Position numbers and translations under genes: made by a program | Assembly (NCBI GenBank): GCA_024698585.1 | Contig: JAILRB010000031.1 | Coordinates: 1-64,000, forward strand | Length of the DNA stretch: 64,000 bases | Source of the DNA: Eubacterium sp. | Lineage (GTDB): Bacteria; Bacillota; Clostridia; Lachnospirales; Lachnospiraceae | Direction of reading: 5' to 3' | Shown here: piece after piece, positions 58,802 to 64,000 of the stretch | Layout: the number at the start of each line of letters is the position of its first letter | Numbering within the stretch: the stretch's first letter is position 1 | Notes under the pieces: generated by a model | Database searches by the model: none | What the model was told of the DNA's origin: nothing | What the model saw: only the letters and a program-made list of their open reading frames with translations

Positions 58802-59655
58802 CGAAAGGCCTCCTCTATATTGATAAAAATCGGGGTCAGGCATAACAGACAATACGCCCCATATGTGAATAACTCTCCCTTTACCACGTAAAAAGGATAA
58901 TAAATGGTTTCAACCCGTCCCGAAACTTTCTCGATGAATACAATGGTTGTCCACATCAGAATCCATAGCAATACCACATAATCCCGACACTGAAAATGGT
59001 AATTATGGAAGGTACTTCGTTTTCCCATTCCGTAACCTCTGGCTCTCATGGAATCTGCCGTATCCACAGAATTTTCCAATGCCCATGTAGTCGTAATGGA
59101 AAATACCCGAAATCCGGTTTTTATCTTATCCCGAAATCGTTGGTCCTTCCCATATAGTGCCTTCTGTGCAAAATGATTTTTTTTGATTTGCCGGGTATAT
59201 TTCGGAACAAATCGAAAAATCATGGATAATAACAGGGCAAAATGTGGAAAGATTCTTCCCACAATTTCAATCAGCTTATCCTCTGTGATAATGGCATTCA
59301 GGGAAGAAAACCACAACAGGGTTCCGCAAACCATGACTGCCAGGGATCCTCCATAAATCAATGACTCCATGGTTACCGGATTTCCACTGGACAAATAAAA
59401 CAATAACGTTGCGCCCTTATGGGAAAATAGCGGATTAATCAATGCCGTTACCAGAAACACGCCCACAATCATGCCTAAATATTTCAGTCCTGCACGCCCC
59501 TTCAGATAAAAATGATAAATCAATGCAGAAAGAAAGGACACAATTATCAGGCCTGCCTGCATTTGAAACATGGTAAGCCCCAGTACTGCAATATAAAAAA
59601 TTATATTAATGACTGGATGAAATTCGGAAAATTCATCCACACGTCTTTCTTCCAT
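58774..59655 (-). CDS. ECF transporter T component
   Basis: Multi-TM; 'ENSVDTADSMRARGYGMGKRSTF' T-component Ala-Arg-Gly motif. Confidence 0.92.
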   Translation of the reverse strand: MEERRVDEFSEFHPVINIIFYIAVLGLTMFQMQAGLIIVSFLSALIYHFYLKGRAGLKYLGMIVGVFLVTALINPLFSHKGATLLFYLSSGNPVTMESLIYGGSLAVMVCGTLLWFSSLNAIITEDKLIEIVGRIFPHFALLLSMIFRFVPKYTRQIKKNHFAQKALYGKDQRFRDKIKTGFRVFSITTTWALENSVDTADSMRARGYGMGKRSTFHNYHFQCRDYVVLLWILMWTTIVFIEKVSGRVETIYYPFYVVKGELFTYGAYCLLCLTPIFINIEEAFRWHRLQSKI

Positions 59656-60140
59656 TAGTTCTCCTTATATTCCTGACCTAAATCTTTTCCTAAATCACAG
59701 GTATAGTGCCAATCAATCCGGTCTCCGTCTTTCACCTGATAACCGCTGCACCCCACATTAGGATATTTTTCATTCACGCAATACATCCATCCGGATAAAT
59801 CACCACATTCAAATTCATAAAGGTTGTCAATCCCTTCAATATATGCCAGGTCTCCCGTAAAAGAGGCTTCCATCAGGATTCCTTCCTCTTTCATGGTTCT
59901 TTCTAAAACATCATAAACCGAGTCTCCTTCCTGGAAGGTGACTTCCTTTGCTTCTAAGATAATTCCATTTTCCGGTAAAAACTCCTGCAATTCCTGACTT
60001 AGCTGTTTACTCTTTATGGCATTGGTACATTCCACATAAATCGTACACTGATGACCGCTTTTCTTCGTTTCGCCCTTATTTCCACATCCGGTAATAGACA
60101 GACATAAAATCAGAACGATTGCAATCCATATTTTTTTCAT
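59655..60140 (-). CDS. DUF4430 / transcobalamin C-terminal-like lipoprotein
   Basis: Lipobox 'LCLSITGCGN'; 'GDSVYDVLERTMKEEGI...YIEGIDNLYEF...SGWMYCVNEKYPNVGCSGYQVKDGDRIDWHYT'. Confidence 0.8.
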   Translation of the reverse strand: MKKIWIAIVLILCLSITGCGNKGETKKSGHQCTIYVECTNAIKSKQLSQELQEFLPENGIILEAKEVTFQEGDSVYDVLERTMKEEGILMEASFTGDLAYIEGIDNLYEFECGDLSGWMYCVNEKYPNVGCSGYQVKDGDRIDWHYTCDLGKDLGQEYKEN

Positions 60141-60152
60141 TTTATTATTCCT

Positions 60153-61526
60153 TTAATTTGATGTTCTTTTCTTCATCAGAACAAAAGCCACTCCTCCCAA
60201 AGCCACCCCAAGCACAATCAGGACAATCACCGGAACATTGCTCTTTTCTTCTGCTTCGTTCTTACGTTCCTTTTCTGTCAAGTGTGTGGTCTCCTGCTGC
60301 GTGGTCTCTGTTTCCGTATAGGCCTTTGTTTCCACGACTTCAGAACTTGTCCCCTTCTCGTTCTTAGAGGTTGCTTCCTTCTTCGGACGTTCTGTTTTTG
60401 TGATCTCCTCAGTAATTGTTACGGTTGTAACTATTTCTTCAGAACGACTCTTCGTTTTTTTCTGTGTCTTTCCCGATTTCTTTTCCGTTGTTTTCCCTGC
60501 CGACTCCTTTTTCGGATTCACCGGTTTGTTGGAAGAATCCATCTGCTCTTCTAATCTTATGGCATCGGACATTTCATAGAAACGGTTCTTCCCGGAAAGT
60601 TTTCTTTCATACGCTACCATTGCATAAAAAGCCTGTTCCGTTGCCATTTCATTGGGATCCCCACCCGGAAGATGTGCAAAACTTCCATTTCGATAGTAGG
60701 TCAATAACCCATCGAAGACCGTTTTCCCATTTTTCACAAACCGTTTGTCATTGATAGAAATTCCAATTTCCGAAAGTGCTGTTAAAACCTGTGCCGTACT
60801 CTCACAGGTCTTTGTAGGACCGGTCTGAAAACTACCGTCGGAAAGCTGAATTTCCGATAAACACTCCAGTCCCTTATTGACTGCTTTCTTTACCCCATCA
60901 TTCTTCTTATAATAAGGTGCCAATGCCTGAATGGTCATGGCTGTCATATCTGCATCTGCTTTTTTCCCGCTAAATGCCCATCCACCGTCCTGCAATTCTG
61001 CCGCCTGAATCAGTTCCAACAGTTTTTCTCTCGTTGTAACTTCTCCATGATAATTATCATCCGGTTCCGGGATTTCATAGTTTCCACAATCCAGGGCAAT
61101 CAATGCATACACAATTCCATTGGCTCCCTGCCGTTTAACACCATCCAGTTCTGCCAATGGCTTCAATAAATTATATCCTCGAAAATTCTTCGGATTTCTA
61201 TTTATGGATGTTAATGCAATGACAACTCTGGAATATTCCGTATATTTTCGTTCTGAAAGATTCCCCTTACAGTCTTCTACCACTTGCGCTAAATTCTTTT
61301 CATAGGTAAGGCCATAGGCATTTCGTAATTTTCCCGATCTTGCCAATCCCATAATCAGCCAGTCCCCTCCAACGCTTCCCATGGATGGATTTGGATTGTG
61401 AGACATCAAATAAGAAGCCGTCTTTTCCAGATATCCGGAAACCTGTCTGACACTTTCTCCCTGCACTGTAGTTCCGGAAATCATCAGGGTAATCACAATC
61501 AGTAATACTCTGATTCCTTTTTTCAT
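60153..61526 (-). CDS. Secreted, TM-anchored alpha/alpha-barrel (prenyltransferase/terpenoid cyclase-like) repeat protein, transcobalamin alpha-domain-like
   Basis: Signal peptide; 'AAELQDGGWAFSGKKADADMTAMTIQALAPYY', 'CLSEIQLSDGSFQTG' repeats; Thr/Lys/Glu linker; C-terminal TM 'VPVIVLIVLGVALGGVAFVLMKKR'. Confidence 0.75.
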   Translation of the reverse strand: MKKGIRVLLIVITLMISGTTVQGESVRQVSGYLEKTASYLMSHNPNPSMGSVGGDWLIMGLARSGKLRNAYGLTYEKNLAQVVEDCKGNLSERKYTEYSRVVIALTSINRNPKNFRGYNLLKPLAELDGVKRQGANGIVYALIALDCGNYEIPEPDDNYHGEVTTREKLLELIQAAELQDGGWAFSGKKADADMTAMTIQALAPYYKKNDGVKKAVNKGLECLSEIQLSDGSFQTGPTKTCESTAQVLTALSEIGISINDKRFVKNGKTVFDGLLTYYRNGSFAHLPGGDPNEMATEQAFYAMVAYERKLSGKNRFYEMSDAIRLEEQMDSSNKPVNPKKESAGKTTEKKSGKTQKKTKSRSEEIVTTVTITEEITKTERPKKEATSKNEKGTSSEVVETKAYTETETTQQETTHLTEKERKNEAEEKSNVPVIVLIVLGVALGGVAFVLMKKRTSN

Positions 61527-61545
61527 AAAAGTTCTCCAATATCAT

Positions 61546-61573
61546 AAAAGGCAAGAGCCATGCCCTTGCCTTC
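61546..61573 (-). terminator. Intra-operon hairpin after the first riboswitch-controlled gene
   Basis: AAGGCAAGGGCATGGCTCTTGCCTTTT on the minus strand. Confidence 0.6.
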
Positions 61574-61583
61574 CAAGCTTTTC

Positions 61584-62702
61584 TTATTTTTTGATCTTTA
61601 CAGATTTTGCTGCACTCCACTTTCCAAAGTAGTATGCACCATTCTTAGTTACATATGCACGAACCTTAACATATACAGTTTTCTTCTTTTTAACTTTTGC
61701 AGTCTTAATGCTTGTTTTCTTTGTAGAAACAACTACTGCATTCTTCAATTTGCTGTTTGTTGCATATTTAAATTCATATCCGCTGGCACCTTTTACAGTC
61801 TTTACGGTTGCTTTTGCCTTGCATCCCTTTACATTGCTAACACGCTTTACAGTAGCCTTTGCTACGGTTGGTGCAGCTTGGTTCTTGGCATCTTCTGCTT
61901 TCTGAGCCTTCTTTCCATCTTCAAAAATTGCCTCTAATGCCTTTAATGCAGCTGCTGTTCCATCCAATTGACTCTGAGATCCATTATAGTTTCCTGCAAC
62001 TGCTACGGCATTGTTACCAAGCTGCTCTAAAGACTTACTCTGCTTCCAGGTTCCGTTTGCCTTGAAGTCTGCAATTGCCTTATATAAATTATCTTTATTT
62101 GCTAAATTAATTTTCTTCTCTCCGGTAGTCCAGTCTGCAGAACCTAAATCAAGTCCCCAGCCATAAATAGAAAACTGAATACGAATCACGTCACCATCTT
62201 TTACCTTTGCAGCTAAACCTTCCATACTGGATTCATTATTCAGATAAACCATCCAGCCTGCCATATCGGTATATGTCATTTCAGATAATAATCCATTTTC
62301 ATTGGTGTTTGGTCTCACATTCGTATTTGTTGGAGCCGGATACTTGGTTCCATAAGATTCAAATTCACCCATTGCTGAAATTTCTGAAGGGATGTTTACC
62401 TTTCCACTATCAGCATTCTTAATTCCTGATAAGTATGTGCCATACTCTGTTGTCGTATAAACAAGGTCAATTTTTTCTTCCTTTGCCACCTTGTCCAAAA
62501 CAGTCTTAATAGTATCACCCTCTGTGATTTCTACCTTTGTAGGGTATACAAGAAATCCCTGTCCAAGAGTGAACTTTTCAATTGTTAAATATGCTGCTTT
62601 TGCAACCTTTGTTTCTGCCTTTGTCGGTACTACGGAAATTACTGAAACGGTCAGTATCATTGCCAGTAATACAGATAAAATTCTGCTTGTAATTTTCTTC
62701 AT
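61584..62702 (-). CDS. Secreted DUF4430 (transcobalamin beta-domain-like) protein with basic FN3-like C-terminal module
   Basis: Signal peptide; 'EGDTIKTVLDKVAKEEKIDL...MAGWMVYLNNESSMEGLAAKVKDGDVIRIQFSIYGWGLDLG'; C-terminal 'YFGKWSAAKSVKIKK'. Confidence 0.8.
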   Translation of the reverse strand: MKKITSRILSVLLAMILTVSVISVVPTKAETKVAKAAYLTIEKFTLGQGFLVYPTKVEITEGDTIKTVLDKVAKEEKIDLVYTTTEYGTYLSGIKNADSGKVNIPSEISAMGEFESYGTKYPAPTNTNVRPNTNENGLLSEMTYTDMAGWMVYLNNESSMEGLAAKVKDGDVIRIQFSIYGWGLDLGSADWTTGEKKINLANKDNLYKAIADFKANGTWKQSKSLEQLGNNAVAVAGNYNGSQSQLDGTAAALKALEAIFEDGKKAQKAEDAKNQAAPTVAKATVKRVSNVKGCKAKATVKTVKGASGYEFKYATNSKLKNAVVVSTKKTSIKTAKVKKKKTVYVKVRAYVTKNGAYYFGKWSAAKSVKIKK

Positions 62703-62769
62703 TTTTGCCTCCTTTTCGTCTTGCTTACGAATTTTTGTGAAATTGTGTTGACATATCCTGACTTAAGTT

Positions 62770-62902
62770 CAACCTACTAAAAGCGCCTTCCAAATTTCTC
62801 CGTGGCATAATGCTTCGTTCGTCCCTCATACAGTAGAGAAAGACTGTGCCGGATTCTCACCGGACTTCCCTTAAACCATAACGCTGGTTATGGACCACAA
62901 TT
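62770..62902 (-). promoter_or_regulatory. Cobalamin riboswitch
   Basis: Minus strand GGGAAGTCCGGTGAGAATCCGGCACAGTC ... GCCACGGAGAAATTTGGAAGGC (B12 box), upstream of the 62702 start. Confidence 0.93.
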
Positions 62903-62950
62903 TGTTTAAATAAACAGACGGATTTATTTTATACTATCTGTTTTTTAATG

Positions 62951-63544
62951 TCAATGAAACCTCTTTCTACATTTCCATTTACAATAAAGAATTCCCGTCA
63001 TCGTGCTGGCGAATGTCGCCAAAATTGCAGGTACCACAATCGCCGAAGGATTTTCTGCACCGAACTGATTTCGATATGCAACGATGGTAACCGGAATTAA
63101 TTGTAAGGAAGAAATATTCAACACCAAAAAAGTACACATTTCATCAGTCGCCACATGCTTTTCCCAATTTTTATGAACCGGATATTTTGCGAGTTTCTCC
63201 ATGGCCTGCAATCCTGCCGGTGTTGCAGCCCAGCCTAGCCCCAAAATATTTGCCACAATATTCGTTACCATATATTGCCTTGCCGGATGTGTTTTGGGAA
63301 TTTCCGGAAACATCCAGCCAATAAAAGGTAGGAGCAATCGTTCCATTTTCTTCAGCACGCCGTTGTTTTTTGCCATCTCCATCAATCCCATCCATAAACT
63401 CATGACCCCCAGCATGGTAATGCATAATTCCACCGCCTCCTTAGAAGATTCAATAGCTGCATTCCCAACCGTTCCCGTTCTCCCTGTTATAAAACTAAAC
63501 ATAACAGATATGATAATCATTCCTCCCCAAATATAATTCAGCAT
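62951..63544 (-). CDS. spmA: Spore maturation protein A
   Basis: 'MLNYIWGGMIIISVMFSFITG', 'LGLGWAATPAGLQAMEKL', 'ISSLQLIPVTIVAYRNQFGAENPSAIVVPAILAT'. Confidence 0.92.
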   Translation of the reverse strand: MLNYIWGGMIIISVMFSFITGRTGTVGNAAIESSKEAVELCITMLGVMSLWMGLMEMAKNNGVLKKMERLLLPFIGWMFPEIPKTHPARQYMVTNIVANILGLGWAATPAGLQAMEKLAKYPVHKNWEKHVATDEMCTFLVLNISSLQLIPVTIVAYRNQFGAENPSAIVVPAILATFASTMTGILYCKWKCRKRFH

Positions 63545-63829
63545 TTTTTCATCTTCCTTTTTTCTTATTTTATGAAAGTCCCCTCTTTTCCATTACTTTT
63601 TTAAGGATTTCCCCTTAAAACCGCTATTTTTTCATATTTTTTCGTTTTTTGTCCCCTTTCCATTTTCCCCAATTTTATTAACATTTCTATATGTTTTCTC
63701 CATAAAACAAGCCTTCGTTGTTCAATTTTTCCTCAAATTTTCATAACATTTCACAAGTTCACCGTTTTATTCCTAAAAAATTACTATAAAATCGGGATTT
63801 TTCCCGTTATCTTTAGGTATTTTACCACC

Positions 63830-63858
63830 TTGACGAAAGATTTTTCCGGCATTAAGAT
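63830..63858 (+). promoter_or_regulatory. Sigma-70-type promoter
   Basis: TTGACG-17 bp-TAAGAT. Confidence 0.55.
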
Positions 63859-63924
63859 GTATGCGAATGAAGGATGAAGAATCCCATTCAAGTAGTAACA
63901 ATTTTCAGACAGGAGGTAATGATT

Positions 63925-64000
63925 ATGAAAACAGTTACAGTAAGCTTGAATTCTATTGACAAAATTAAGTCCTTCGTGAAGGACATTAATAAGTATGACA
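63925..64000 (+). CDS. Partial CDS, N-terminus of an HPr-like small protein (truncated by window end)
   Basis: AGGAGG RBS, MKTVTVSLNSIDKIKSFVKDINKYD... Confidence 0.55.
   Translation, partial: MKTVTVSLNSIDKIKSFVKDINKYD

Overview
A 64-kb chromosomal window from a low-GC Gram-positive bacterium. Lachnospiraceae/Clostridia is inferred from gene content (spmAB, Tad locus, large secreted proteins with basic C-termini). No phage, transposase or CRISPR array is evident. Main blocks: (1) secreted surface and carbohydrate-related proteins (BspA-like LRR, GH16, NlpC/P60 with Ig-like domains, two tandem paralogues) that share C-terminal modules; (2) paaK+ACT, LacI/malQ, rpsF-ssb-rpsR and a YtrA-type GntR/ABC locus; (3) tRNA-Glu and tRNA-Cys; (4) a Tad pilus locus at 26.2-35.5 kb, including a short Flp-like pilin absent from the ORF track; (5) a probable extracytosolic flavin electron-transfer locus at 40.3-47.5 kb: NapH-like ferredoxin, two FMN-binding proteins with five flavinylation-like motifs, a Tp47-like protein, ApbE, Gx/EetB-like and NusG-II/EetA-like proteins, with paired GTTAG-N6-CTAAC boxes around a long hairpin; (6) a cobalamin-riboswitch-headed ECF transporter operon encoding surface proteins that resemble the two domains of transcobalamin/intrinsic factor, lying between spmA and spmB. 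Other notable signals: a near-identical 97-bp dispersed repeat, a dense hairpin cluster after rpsR, three BlaI/CopY-like boxes over a consensus promoter, a degenerate low-Mr phosphatase, and a LysM membrane protein whose cytoplasmic part looks like an inactive JAB/MPN domain. All homology statements rest on reading and memory; no searches were run.
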